A stretch of DNA of 64,000 nt from NCBI GenBank assembly GCA_950295325.1, contig OX485803.1:33595554-33659553 (forward strand), in the 5' to 3' direction. The DNA is from Polytrichum commune (lineage: Eukaryota; Streptophyta; Polytrichopsida; Polytrichales; Polytrichaceae). Made by a program: the position numbers and the translations under genes. Below, one piece after another: positions 36,792 through 48,816 of the stretch. A model generated the notes under the pieces. The model worked only from the letters and a program-made list of their open reading frames with translations, made no database searches and was not told where the DNA came from. Position 1 is the first letter of the stretch. Each line of letters starts with the position of its first letter.

Positions 36792-39700
36792 CTTGGCTTA
36801 ATATCCACACACATGGTTCACCATTACGAACCCGAGTCGCCTTGTAGTTCGTAAGATGTGTAACAAGACAATGCCATGACTTTGTACACTTCGATCCTGA
36901 ACACTTCAACTTCTGGGGACGAGAATTTGGTCGACCAACTCCATGTAACCATTTTAGAATGACCTCCCCCACAAAATAATCTTGCTCTTCTAAATCAGTT
37001 TGCTTAGCAATGTCATTCCTCCTTGAAGTCTCTCCTTCAACATCAAGTAGATACCTTTGGGGTGTCACATTCCTGACAACTACAATTGCAAAGGTGGGTT
37101 TTTCTCTTCTCCAGTCCATGGCTCTTACCAACATTACATCCCCTTTCTTAGGGTATGGAGGTACACAACCTGGTCTTCCATTACTGAATAAGTGCTCTCG
37201 CAGGTCCACGTTTTCCAACTCATAGGCCACAAATGAAGGTAAGGTTTGCCCACATGTGGGTAAGGGTAGGAACTTATACATGAGTGATGACACCACTATG
37301 ATATTATCCCCGCACTCTTGCCACCTCTGTGCATCTTCCTTGATAACAGTCATACATGTCAACTCATGTTCTAAAGCTACATGGACAGAAGATGGGGTTG
37401 GCACTGTGGCATAATAATCTCCTGAAAAAAAAACTTGTTTCGTACCATGAAACTCATGCACCAAAAACTGTGTCACTTTTGCCTTCCACCTCCAAGCATG
37501 TCCCCCAACTGCCACATCTGGATCAATGATCACAAAATCATCTTTTCGGAACAGTTGCCCATGTAACATCAATGAAGAGAAAAGTTGGATTCTGGTACTG
37601 AAAAAGGGTAGGAGACCATTATTGAACCCATGGAGTCTACAATATCTTTGGAGATATATATTTGTTGGCTCTGGGATTGCAGTAACCATGCCATTCTTTC
37701 GGCCTACAAGAATCCCTTTCTTTTGTATAAGTTCCTTGCACACGCAATGTGGTGGCAGTAGGGTAATGAGTTTCCAAATCTGAAGAGCAATATCTGAAGA
37801 AGGCACCACAATGACGCACGATTCATGCCACTGCTCACATATCAATGGTGACCTCATCAATGTAATTCGTTGTGCCTCACTTGGGGTCTGAAGGTATTTA
37901 TGAACATCCATGAGTGCCCTACTTTCAGGGAAAAGACCATCACCATCCACTTCAACAAACTTGTACATTTTGGTGAACCAATATCGTGCAAAAAAATCAC
38001 TAAAAGTCACTTCACTATTAAGTTGATTGGATCGAATATTCATAAAATTAGATACCTCCTTCTCAAATGGGTAGCACCAAAATACATCGTGACAACCATG
38101 CCTGATCACGTCGTCCAAAATTTCTCCACTTCCTGAAAAAAAAACATAAAAGGGTTAGTACATGTGTTGTCTTCCACAAACAAATCATATTATTAAAAAC
38201 TGTAGTATGTTAACAATGACACATTGCTTACAATATATTTCCACGAAACTGGCTTATACTAATGGAACATGGTTGATATAGCAAAGCCTTTCTATCTTAT
38301 GACATTGAAGTGAAATTCTGAAGAATACCTGCTACGTGCTCAAGTGGTGAAGAGTTGGGACCAGCAGTCTCCTCCATTCGAATGTACCATGCTGCTAATA
38401 GTTTCCTCGCATTTACCATCGCTTTCTCTGTCCATCCATATTTTCTACTATGGCTGTAAAAGAGCCGTCCAATTTCTGTTAGTAGTATCCCTATAGCTCC
38501 TAGAACAAAGCTTTCTCCAATGTTTAAATGATCCAATATATGTGGTAAACACCACATTACAAAAAGTTGATACTCTTCGGCCTTATAATAACCCAACAAT
38601 GATATATTTCGAGGCCATCTTGCCCCAAGACCTTGAGGTCTACAATGCTTAACAACATACAAAGCCGCATCGATATCCTTTGTCCTTCCATGTTGCTCAC
38701 CATACTGTACAAGCATGTGAACATACTTCTTGAATATGCATAAAGCTAAGATGTGCTTCACATCATAAACAATATCCCGAAGAATATCAAATCCATATAA
38801 AGCGTGCAATCTCCACAATATGGAATGACTAGAGATACCTGCTTCATGTCCTAATAAATCATTTTCTTTCCCATCTGGCAATTGACGCCAATTAGCCAAT
38901 GCTACTGCAATGTCCTCCATGGTTCGGACAATTGGTGGATACCTATGTTGTTTCCTGTTATCATGGTACTCCACTAAATCTTTCTTTGTATTTGGTATGC
39001 CTCGCCATCTAGATGCAACTTTATGCCTTCTACAACAAGAATATCCACCCACTTTCAACCCTCCAATTTTACATTGGGCTGGGTGATCCCCAGTCCACAA
39101 CATAAGCATTGCACGTAATGTAATCACTTCACCAATGGAGATCAAAGGAAGTTTGTCGCTAATAGCATTTACATGGTATGCATATGATACTGGAAAACCC
39201 TTCACAAAAATTTCCTCTAAGTCTTTGATAAGAGGCTCCAAAAAAACATCAACAGGTTACTATCTGCACCTTTGATCAACTTCTTAGAACTTGAAGGGAT
39301 AAACAAAATAGGTATAGGGCCAATGGGTTCTACTTTACCCGCATTCAAAACTACCAAATCCACAGCCCAACAACTTTTCAGGCTCGTCTTTGCAGTTAAG
39401 AATCCATCCCAATGTAGCATGAGTGCAAAATTTCTTGGATCACCCTACATACATATATAAAACTTGTGAGTATGTCATACTGATTCATTGACATCAATCT
39501 CAACCAAACACGAATCCAATATCATATAATATATTCAGGGTACTCATAATGCTTACCTTTTCCATTTTTTTGGGAGCATGGATTCGACTGGAACATTCTG
39601 TACAACATAAGGTGTAATGTTTTGTATGTTCATTCCACGAAGCAACCAATTCTTCGCACTTTGTGGGAAAAACTCGAAATGAATGTGAACAATTTGTGTT

Positions 39701-40039
39701 CGGGCAAATGACAGGGGTCTCCCATTCTTTTTCCGGGTCCCAAAATGCTTGACATTCCCGAAATTTAGAGCCATCATAATGCTCTTCAATCTTCTCAGGC
39801 AGCCAATCAATGTCTTTTCCCAGCCATTTGTCTTTGTTCCTCCATACATGCAACAACTTATGACACATTGACCTACTTCTACTTATGTACATACCTGGAA
39901 TGGCTTTCTTCGGTTTCTTGGAGATGGTCGTTTGCTTTCTTTGAAGAAAACAGACGAGCAAGCTCATTGTCATCGCTCGAAATGAATAAAACCGCACAGC
40001 AAGAAGTGGTGCTGCATCGATCTCAGCAATGTTCATCAT
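36792..40039 (-). pseudogene. CACTA-like (EnSpm/tnp2-type) transposase gene
   Basis: Three long exons: 40039-39557, 39444-38329 and 38132-36792. GT-AG borders and junction phases agree. Exon 1 has a zinc-binding CPNTNCSHSF...CCTECSSR motif. Exon 2 carries the tnp2-like core: MLHWDGFLTAKTSLKSCWAV, SSSKKLIKGADSN, PLIKDLEEIF, MLMLWTGDHPAQCK then GGYSCCRRH, and DVKHILALCIFKKYV, matching the DGF, WTGD-PA, CRRC and D-H-L-L landmarks of CACTA and Plavaka transposases. Exon 3 continues with HDVFWCYPFEKEVSNF and a long C-terminal region (FVIIDPDVAVGGHAWRWKAK, VPPYPKKGDVMLVRA). One frame change near 39258 separates the two halves of exon 2, so this copy is probably inactive. A further 3' exon below 36792 is likely, because the last exon ends in a good donor. 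Element termini were not found. Confidence 0.8.
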
Positions 40040-41675
40040 GTGTGTGTGTAAGTAAACATCGCTAGCTGTTCAAGGTTTCGAGGAGTTTGATGGCTTTGAA
40101 AATTTATTGCTCACCACAAGAGAAACGACGAGAAGTAGAAGTTTAAAAAAACCTCGTTCAGAGCAGCCAGAGTGAGATTGCTCAGCGAGACGACAACCCG
40201 GTTACATCGAGCAACGTCCACGCATAGTAATGTGACTGCAAACAACACGTCCCTTGAACCTTGAGCATACGAGCATCTTGTGGTGACATGGAGCAGTTCA
40301 CAAAGAATGAAGCTCTGTCGATTCGCAATCCTGGAAAAAACACGGAGAAGATGTTGCTTCAGGCAAAACGATGGACGATGGATGAAACTATGTGGATGAA
40401 ACCTTGAAAACCCTGAAAATATGATAACCATTCTAGGCTCAACAATCAACATAATTGGGGGGGGGGGCTGTATGACCACTTAATGAGCACGAGAATCTTC
40501 ACTTTGATAATGAATAAGATATTCATACGAGCTCACATTATGATCACAATAACATCATTAAGTGACATCATGACTGCATCACATCAAGTGACAAGATCAC
40601 AATAACATCATTAAGTGTCTCCATCAACCTTCAGTGACATGACATGACAATCATAAATAAACAATGACAATGAGGCATGACAATGTGAGGTTGGCGGCAT
40701 ACTCCGTATTAGTATTCTGTATGGGTATTCGTAGGTTACAGTTCTTGGTTTCCTAATTGATCATGGAGGTTCAAATGTCAAGCTTCACATAACAGAGAGT
40801 ATAGTGGAAGTTATGCGAGATTTCTTTCCACGCTTTGTGCAAATTGATGGAGTGTACAGAAGAAGGTGGACAAAGAGAGTTTCCAGGTTTGATTCGTTGG
40901 CAACAAAAAAGATCAATTATGTGAAGCTGGAGACATTTTACCGTTTTGCCTGAAGCAGCATCTTCTCCGTGTTTTTTCTAGGATTGTGAATCGACAGAGC
41001 TTCACTCTTTGTGAACTGCTCCATGTCACCACAAGATGCTCGTATGCTCAAGGTTCAAGGGACGTGTTGTTTGCATTCACATTACTATGCGTGGACGTTG
41101 CTCGATGTAACCGGGCTGTTGTCTCGCTGAGCAATCTCACTCTAGCTGCTCTGAACGAGGTTTTTTTAAACTTCTACTTCTCGTCGTTTCTCTTGTGGTG
41201 AGCAAGAAACCTTGAACAGCTAGCGATGTTTACTTACACACACACACATCATGAACATTCCTGAGATCGATGCAGCACCACTTCTTGCTGTATGAGCATA
41301 ATACACTCTTGAAAATGTTTTCACCTGGAGTACTGATCATTGTTTGTTAAAAACTGCACCACTGGATAATGCTAATGGAACACAAACCTCGCAACTCGCC
41401 TGGCCATAATCTCGTTAACTCGTTACCTCAAAGCTCCATCACAACTTCATTGAGCTTGATTTACTTGAATGTTGTGGATTTTCGTTAGAAGCTATTAATT
41501 GCTGGCAGAAATTGTGTTCATCGCTACCGATTTCATCGCAGAGGCGGCGACGGTGGTGACAGTTTTTGGCTAATAGTCCCTTTTCGCCTGCAGAGTCCTG
41601 CAGCAGAAAGGCTGCGGTGATCAGTGGAGGTTTTATTCATTTCGAGCGATAACAATGAGCTTGCTCGTCTGTTTT
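39945..41675. repeat. large inverted duplication of the CACTA-like gene's 5' end
   Basis: The left arm (39945-40370) covers the start of exon 1 and its upstream sequence. It reappears inverted at 40942-41675. The arms agree at nearly all positions over about 400 bp, including the start codon region (ATGAACATT...GAGATCGATGCAGC). The spacer is 571 bp. The right arm has an extra 335 bp (41290-41624), and the left arm has about 28 extra bases near 40085-40112. A transcript through both arms would form a hairpin of about 400 bp. Confidence 0.88.
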
Positions 41676-42177
41676 CTTCGAATTCGTGACAAAATTGAGA
41701 GGAGAGGTCACTTTAAGCCTCTCATGTGTGGCCGCTTAGTGTTGCTATCACAGGAAATGGAGGGAGTGATGTTTGAGGTTTGGGAGCAGGGGGAGTTTGG
41801 GGTTTGGTAGGGTTTGGATGTCGTTTGCTAATCCACTATGTGGTGCAGACAGTATGTGAAGTTGATGTCTATTTTCGACTGTTAGGATTTTTAACAATCT
41901 GAACCAGAGCTCGTTCATTTTTTTTTTTCTGCTGGTTTTGGTAAGGATTTGTTCTATCAGTTTCCCTAGGTACTATGTAAGCTTAGGTTGGGAACTTAGA
42001 ATCAAGTCAGGTTGATTTTGCATTTGTCCTTCGAGCTATCTCAGCTAGTGCAAGGCGAGACTACGATAGTGACGAAGACTATGTACCAGCCAGGTCAGCT
42101 CCCCACCAGCTTGCTATTTGCAGGATGAATGAAAAAAATGGATGAATTGTTTTTGTATGGCGCCTTCTCCTTCTTCT

Positions 42178-42180
<3 letters not shown>

Positions 42181-42228
<48 letters not shown>
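42181..42228. repeat. (CT)24 microsatellite
   Basis: An uninterrupted dinucleotide run of 48 bp, likely polymorphic. Confidence 0.98.
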
Positions 42229-42229
<1 letters not shown>

Positions 42230-43735
42230 ATTCTTGAAATTTTGAAATAAAAAGCTCCAAATATACCCTTACGGGCTGCCCGCTAAAATATTTGGATATA
42301 GGACACTGTATAAAAAGCCGTCGCGGATGGGCAAGTCTAGATGACCCACTGCCACATGAACCAGCTGTCAGCCTTTCCGTAATGAGCGCTAGGAAGGGGG
42401 GACTGTCTACCTTCTAGAGTTCGGAGAAGGGACTCTTCTGAGATATGGCGATGCTGGGTCAAGAACTCTGCTAAACAGTGTCTCTTAATGAGAAGCCTAA
42501 AGATAGTTACAGGCAGCACACACTCTGTGACGAGCTCAAATGATAGCTGAGAGGCATAGAATAAACAGCAGAAAAATTCTCGAGAGAAACAGTATAGTTC
42601 CGAGTGTAATTGGCACAATCTGTTCACTCAGAGCTTCACTTGTTCAAGAATTTACAGCTACAGCAAGATGAGTTTAAGGTGTTATCTCATGCTTAGTATA
42701 ACTACACTGAGTATACTCATGATGGTTAAAACACACATGAATTCTTGCTATATACAGAAAATGTGAATTAGCTGTAAGATTATGTATCAATCCTCCTAAA
42801 CAAATATGTAGATGATGTTATATTTTACCTATTCCCAAGGAAGAGGAGTAGACTTGTTGACATCGATAACAAGTAAGAAGGTCCGTTTACACCTGTTGTA
42901 CGCTCTACTAACTTTTCTTGTAATTGTGGGGAGCATGGGCACAGGTGAGGATCTCTTCTACAAGTGCTATGCATCTTCCGAAGAATCGTCTACTCATAGC
43001 GATATCGCAAGGATTTTCTTCTTGAAATTCTTGAAATACGGAACAATGACTATGAGTCTTTCTTTTTTCTTTCGTGTTAAAAGACATTTACTATTCTCTA
43101 CATTTTGATTGATATCGTACTTGCTACATGGTACTATGAACTTTCTGTGGTATGCATTTACTGCGGGACTATTTTGAACCTGTTCTTGCTTGTAAGAAGT
43201 TACCTCAGAGACTGACAGTAGTGTGCTATTCAAACAAGCTTATCTGTGGTTGCGGTGGATTACTGGAATTATCTTCAATACCGTAACCAGATGAGAGGTA
43301 GGTGGTCTCTGAATACGGGCACTGCGGAACAGATCCTAAGTCCCTATCTGAGTCCTTCTGGGAGTAAGATGCTATATGCTACTTGGGCCATACAGATGAA
43401 GTTTACTCATATTTGTTTGTGCTCTACGGTGTAGACACAAACTGCCGGAATAAAAAGCCATTAAGACTAACAGGATTGTGAATTCAGGATGCAATTGGAA
43501 CCATGCTTACTTTATTCGGTGCTTACTGTATACACTGATTAATGTGCGGGATGGATCTACTGAAAAATGAGGGGAAGGATTATATACACATCTTTACACC
43601 CTATACTTACCGAATTTTATCTATTAACGAAACTTCGAAGAACAAATTACACCAAGACTTGTTACTGGACTGGGGTAAATTGGTATTCGGATAAATTGGT
43701 GAAAAGACAGACAGATGAAGGAGTACTACCGGTTT

Positions 43736-43762
43736 CTTTCTTTCTTTCTTTCTTTCTTTCTA
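43736..43762. repeat. (TTTC)n microsatellite
   Basis: About six to seven TTTC units. A second tract of the same unit lies at about 44170-44201 between two copies of a duplicated segment. Confidence 0.9.
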
Positions 43763-44095
43763 CTTAAATCGACAAAGAGGTTACCGGCCTGTGTCACAAG
43801 GTTGGCACCGCTGACCATGGCGAAGATGGATGACCATCTGAGACCGGGGGAGAACTGTAAGGGTTATATTGTTATCTGGCCTACCATTATAAAACATTAC
43901 TCGATGCGAACAGAAGGATATCCTTCTGGCACAGGAGTAGGAAAATGAGGAATGAATAATAAAATACCCACTGATTATCAAGACCCTACTCTATTAGGGA
44001 TGTATGTTGTCACTACATTACAATACTTAACTCTACCAGAGGGATAACATATCCTATCTTGACTAGACTATAATCAAGACAAGATTGGTCAGCTC

Positions 44096-44262
44096 TCTCT
44101 TGTTTCTTGTTTGTCCTCTCAGCTTCTCGCAACCATGGCAACTACCTGAAATTGAAGTCATGTCCTCTGTCTCTTTCTTTCTTTCTTTCTTTCTTTCTTT
44201 CGCATTTCTTGTTTTGTCTTCTCAGCTTCTCGCAACCATGGCAAGTACCTCAAGAAGAAGAC
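44096..44262 (+). repeat. tandem duplication of a leader and start-codon segment
   Basis: The segment containing CTCAGCTTCTCGCAACCATG occurs twice, with the ATG at about 44134 and at 44238, separated by a TTTC tract. The first ATG opens only MATT and a stop; the second opens the 97-codon frame at 44238-44531. The duplication thus creates a minimal upstream reading frame ahead of an otherwise identical start context. Confidence 0.8.
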
Positions 44263-44531
44263 CCTCCCTACAAGTTGTGTTTGTTCTTTTGCATAGAATT
44301 GCCGCAAAATTTGATGAGGAATTCATCAAACCTCATGAGAATAATGAAGTAGAGCCTTCAATTGAAGTAGTTGTTCCGTCTCTCTCAGAGTGTGAGGGTT
44401 TGCATTTGTTCTACCGCTTGAGTTTGACGAATAAAAGAACTAGGAGGTTTTCAAGAAGAGAGTACCATGCACTATATGACTTGAGTTGTGTGATTGTGAG
44501 AGCTAGAGCACGAGGATTTACGTGGAAGTGA
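44238..44531 (+). CDS. small hypothetical protein, 97 codons
   Basis: Starts MASTSRRRPSLQ and is basic in its last third (NKRTRRFSRREYH, IVRARARGFTWK). It has no signal peptide and no domain that I recognise. It may be the first exon of the unknown gene that follows at 44951-47000, because a strong C-terminal arginine cluster just before a stop is unusual; no clear donor is seen. It could equally be an independent small gene or non-coding. Confidence 0.35.
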   Translation: MASTSRRRPSLQVVFVLLHRIAAKFDEEFIKPHENNEVEPSIEVVVPSLSECEGLHLFYRLSLTNKRTRRFSRREYHALYDLSCVIVRARARGFTWK

Positions 44532-44950
44532 CTGCCTAGGTGAACAAGATGTAGCACATTAGGAAACTAGAGGAAGTAGTTAGTGGAGAAGTAAGAAATT
44601 AGAAATAACAACAAATTATCTGCATAGGAGAACTGAGGAATTGTGCACACTTAAGAAGCACTTCTACAGACCTGAGCACAACATGATTGGACGACTACAA
44701 TACTAGTGTCTGGTGCCTATTATCAGGTGTGCATTTGTCTCCTTTTTTTCAATGACAACTACAATGTTAATGATTGGTATAGATCTATTATTAGGCATGT
44801 TTTTGTTTCCCTTTTATGAATAACTTTATCTTAGTTCAAGTGTTATTTCTAAATGTTACTTCAAGTTTTACACCTGATTTTTGACTCTTTGGTTTTGTAA
44901 TTGCAGAGTAGAAAAAAGAAAGTCCACTATGGTAGAAGCTTCTGAAGAGA

Positions 44951-47000
44951 ATGCATGAGTTGTTGAAAATTGAGACTATGAAGAGGAACAATGTAAGGAT
45001 GATTGAATTGGGATTGCCACCCTTGAGGCTTCCTGGAGAAGATACCCTAGTGAAAGGAAAGAAGGCAGTCAAATCCCCCTTAGCAACAAAAATACCAGAC
45101 TTGCATAAGGTCTGAACATCACAGAGACAAACCGAGATAGACAAGATGCAGTGTCCTGTGAGTGAGGGTCCTATTGTAACTTTCTGTGCATCAAAGTGTG
45201 GTGAGTGTCAGGAGTTATTTCCTTCTGAGAATTCAAGGTTCTGTTCAAGTTGTGGAACACCTAGGTCTAGCAATAGACAACATCTTTCTTTTAATGACCA
45301 AAAAATAGCAACAGTAGCCAGTGTACCAAAAGGAGAGGGATGCATTAATTTGGAAGAGTTGTATGATCGGATCTTCAAGAAACCACCTCCACATTCCAAA
45401 GGGAAATACAAATGGGGTAGGCAATTTCTCAGAGATCATCACCCTTTACAATGGAAAACATACAATGAGAATGTGAAGAGGGTGAGGTCTTGGTTTTCAG
45501 ACTTAGAGAACCCTGAAGTCAAAATCCTATTGAATTCTAATTTGAGGAAAGAGAAGGAGATGGTGGATAAGGTCAAGGACTACATTAAAGTTCGTGAGCC
45601 CTCCTTGGGTGGTTTACTTTTCCTTGCAAATGGAAGCACTGCTTCTGTGCGCTGGAAGTAGATGATATCTACCAGTGGTTCAAGGAATTCAAACATTACT
45701 TCACCAAGAAAGAACAATATGGAAAGCAAACCAAGGTGCAGCAAAGGTAATTTTCCCTACTTTGAAATTATTTTTTGTCATTAGAATTTTATTTTGAAAT
45801 GTGTATTCTAGAATGTGTTTTCTGAAATGTAATTAGAATGAATGAATGAAGTTGAGATTAAGTCCACTCATATGGTGGTCTATGGGTAGTGATGTGGAGG
45901 CCGGACAAGTGCAAGATGTTGCAAAGGACCTTGCAGATACAGAGTTTGTTGAGCCTCTTTCAGTGCAACTGTGTGGCAGTCCAAGCATGGAGACTAATTT
46001 GAAGTTTTTCATCAAACCTTCATTATTTTGATTGTTTTATGATACGTTTAAGAAAATTTATAGTGTCATATAAATGAACATGTATATTTTGAAATGTTAC
46101 ACTTCAATATATCAAGTCAATGGTCTATAATGGTCAAATAGTGGATACTCAGATAGTGGTATGCACAGGGTTTGGGAGGACACACAGGTGTTGGAGGACA
46201 CACATGTGCAACCTCAAAAACTAATGCCTATAACGTTGAAGAGGAAAAAAAAAGTTGATGGTGCAGATCTTCAAACACCCTTTAAAAAACCCCGCACAAA
46301 GTAAGTTATCTACCCTTTGTTTGTTTGATGTTCTTTGAGAATTTATTATAATGCATACACTTCAATTTGGGTTGGGTGTTACAAATATATTGATTTTCTA
46401 GGTGTGGGGGTAGGGTGTTGATGGAATCACAGAAACTTGAAGGTGCATGTGACTTCATGAAACCCAACAAGACAGTTGCAATGAATACTTTGTTACAGTG
46501 CCCAACCCCTATGAAGGTGGTCAATAAGGGGCATGCAAAGAAGATACACCAAGAAGAGCTTCTAAAAGTTGCACTTGATGGTCAACTTACATCACATTTT
46601 CAGGCATGTCTTCTCTCCCAGCTAATCTCTTCTATTTTAGGTGAACTCTTCTCTTTTAGGTAATTCATTCTCTGCATTTCAAGTAATTTTATGATTTTGA
46701 ATTATCCTTTTAACCATTTTGGAAAGCAATTCAGACCTGAATGTGTGTGTGCAGGGAGTCCAGATTGAGAAACTAGACTTGCATGCCAAAAAAACCATAG
46801 CTATGGTGGTAATGGGGCTAGACAACATTCATGATGTGCTTCTGAGCATATCGACATTTGCTGGGAGTAAGTTCCCGGAACTTCAAATTCAAGTGAAGAA
46901 GGGAGAGGTGGATACAACAAGACGACTAAAGCACTTGGACTTAGTGGTAGTATGGGCACTGCGAGAGTTCAAGGTTGGCATTGTGAATTACCCCCTATGA
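44951..47000 (+). CDS. unknown multi-exon gene with zinc ribbon and basic motifs; open frame damaged
   Basis: I do not recognise the family. Exon 1 is open from 44951 (MHELLKIETMKRNN) to 45746 except for one TGA at about 45111 and one frame change near 45650. It carries a zinc-ribbon-like CGECQELF...CSSCGTPR (about 45197-45270) and, after the frame change, VDDIYQWFKEFKHYF. Exon 2 (46169-46300) has basic NLS-like LKRKKK and FKKPRTK. Exon 3 (46402-46603) has CGGRVLMES and KVVNKGHAKKIHQ. Exon 4 (46755-47000) has GVQIEKLDLHAKKTIAMVV and ends at a TGA. Phases match at all three junctions, which is strong evidence for a real gene structure. The last intron uses a GC donor (CAG-GCATGT). A recent pseudogene, or a gene with an unrecognised intron over the damage, are both possible. 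The zinc ribbon and basic motifs suggest a nuclear, nucleic-acid-binding protein, by inference only. Confidence 0.5.
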
Positions 47001-47471
47001 ACAATGGCATTCAACCATTGTATTTAGACAACATCAAGAACCTTCAACATTAGTGCTTCAGTTGTTCCCGTAGTTACAGCTAGGAAGGCTTCGTACCATA
47101 GATTCAAGGCAATTCAGTAGGATATCACACAAGACAATCCATTGTGGTTCTACTTGTGGTTTGACAACTTTCATGTGATAATGTAGTATGGATTCCCCTG
47201 AAGGAATGTAGAATGGAAAAGGAAATCCTTGTGGATTTACCTCATTTGTCAATTTTACCATGTGAGAATAAAGAATTGAATTTCATGATATTTTGCTGAA
47301 GATAAAATGATTGTTTTTCCCTTGTTTGTATCTACAAGATTTCCAAGTTTTTAACACAATTTTAAAGGTTTATTTTTCCCATGTTTTCCCAATCAGGGAC
47401 TGTCCGAATTTTCCCTGATTAAAATAATTCCCTCATTAGTGTAGTTGAGTTGTTTATAATCAGGTTTTTTT

Positions 47472-48816
47472 CACGGGGAGGTGACTATCGGAATTTATAA
47501 ACCACGTGAGATAAAAAATAGGGTCAATTTAATTCGTTGAGGGTAAAATTTATACATTCATTAGATCTACCATAGCTTTGGAAATATGTCCCCTACATGT
47601 TTATATGTAAAATAAGGCGGTGAATAATTCCTCCATTTTAGTAATCAGTAGAAAAAAAAGGATTATAGATATTGGATCCCCCCAAATATGTGTAGTAGAA
47701 TCAATAGAGTAATTATGGGTTAGACTACTTGGATGAAGAATTGTGTAAATTCTGTCCAAATTTGAATGAAACGCGTTAGTTTGGAGGGAAACGTTGTGGA
47801 TTTTTTTGGGGGAAGGAATGTTGTGACTTCTCAACGGCCCTTGGGTTTGCTTAGGGTTTGGACAAGCATAGTGGTGTGAAGGCGGTGAAGCGTTTGGGTA
47901 GGAGGTCTTGCATTGGTGAAGCGTGGCACAAAGGCGGTAGGTAAGACACATTTTTTGGAGCTTTCTTCTTTGCTCCATAGCATTCACAGCATTCACACAA
48001 GGTGTTTCACAAGCGCCAAAGAGTCGGCTTGCTCCGCTCTCGTGAGGCATATCCGCCTCATGCCAACAATTAGTTTTAGTTCTTTGTCATCATTGGTGTT
48101 AAACCTCTCCAAAAATTTTGTCTTATCATGACATAAGAGAGGATATTGATATGTACCTTGACATGTATTGGAGGGTGCATAGTTATATCCTAACCCTTCA
48201 CATTGTAAATATTTGGTACAAGGTTGAATGTGTTTGTGAACACAATTAAAGTAAATTTTTTTAATTTGTGTATTTAGTTTTTTCAATTGAATGCAATATT
48301 CTGTTTTGGAGTAGATAATTATGCAAAATTTTCATGTCTTATGACAATTGATTATATTTCTTGTTTTGTTCTATCCGTGTTTACAACTCGTCTATGTTAG
48401 CTTGTACATTTTGTCATCTCCATGTTCATTGGTAATCGTTTAACTAAACTCCAAGTGTTATTAATTATGTTTTGAATGGTACTTTGAATGCTTTAGCATT
48501 GATATAACTAATTGAAACCGATTAAATGACAAGATGGATAGTATGGAACGTTTGTTGCTCACATAGTCGATTTTGCAATGCTATAGTATTATGTTCATTA
48601 TTTGGTACCTGTATAATTTATAAAAAAAATATGATGCTAAAAATTGGTCTCTCCAAAAAATTACAAACAAACATAGGGTGCTTAAAAATATGTCAAAGCA
48701 ACTTTATATCTACAAATAGGGAGGGGAAAAATACTGAGAGGTGCATAAATACCCCCCCATTAAATACCCCATTATCGCACGTAGTTACAAAATGTAAGAG
48801 GGTGTGATCCCCCGTG
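47472..48816. mobile_element. TIR element, hAT-like, copy 2 (1.35 kb)
   Basis: The left end CACGGGGAGGTGACT and the reverse-complemented right end CACGGGGGATCACAC share the family's terminal pattern. Flanks are GTTTTTTT on both sides (47464-47471 and 48817-48824), an exact 8-bp duplication, although low in complexity. The left interior (ACGTGAGATAAAAAATAGGGTC, split near the C) and the right interior (CCTCTTACATTTTG) match the 269-bp copy at 12826. The inner kilobase has no transposase frame, so it is non-autonomous. Confidence 0.7.

Larger units (their letters stand above)
41676..44090. other. unassigned sequence, no gene seen
   Basis: Short frames on both strands (for example 42812-43108, plus) have hydrophobic stretches but no recognised domain. 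The base composition is more even than in the AT-rich flanks. An organellar or old retroelement origin crossed my mind but could not be supported. It contains the CT microsatellite and a CTTT tract. Confidence 0.4.

Noticed and set aside
40730-40930. Protease-like remnant in the hairpin spacer (FLIDHGGSNVKLH)
   Set aside because: Too short, and without the conserved context of an aspartic protease; probably a chance resemblance.
42240-44090. Organellar DNA insertion
   Set aside because: The texture differs from the flanks, but no mitochondrial or plastid gene could be recognised.
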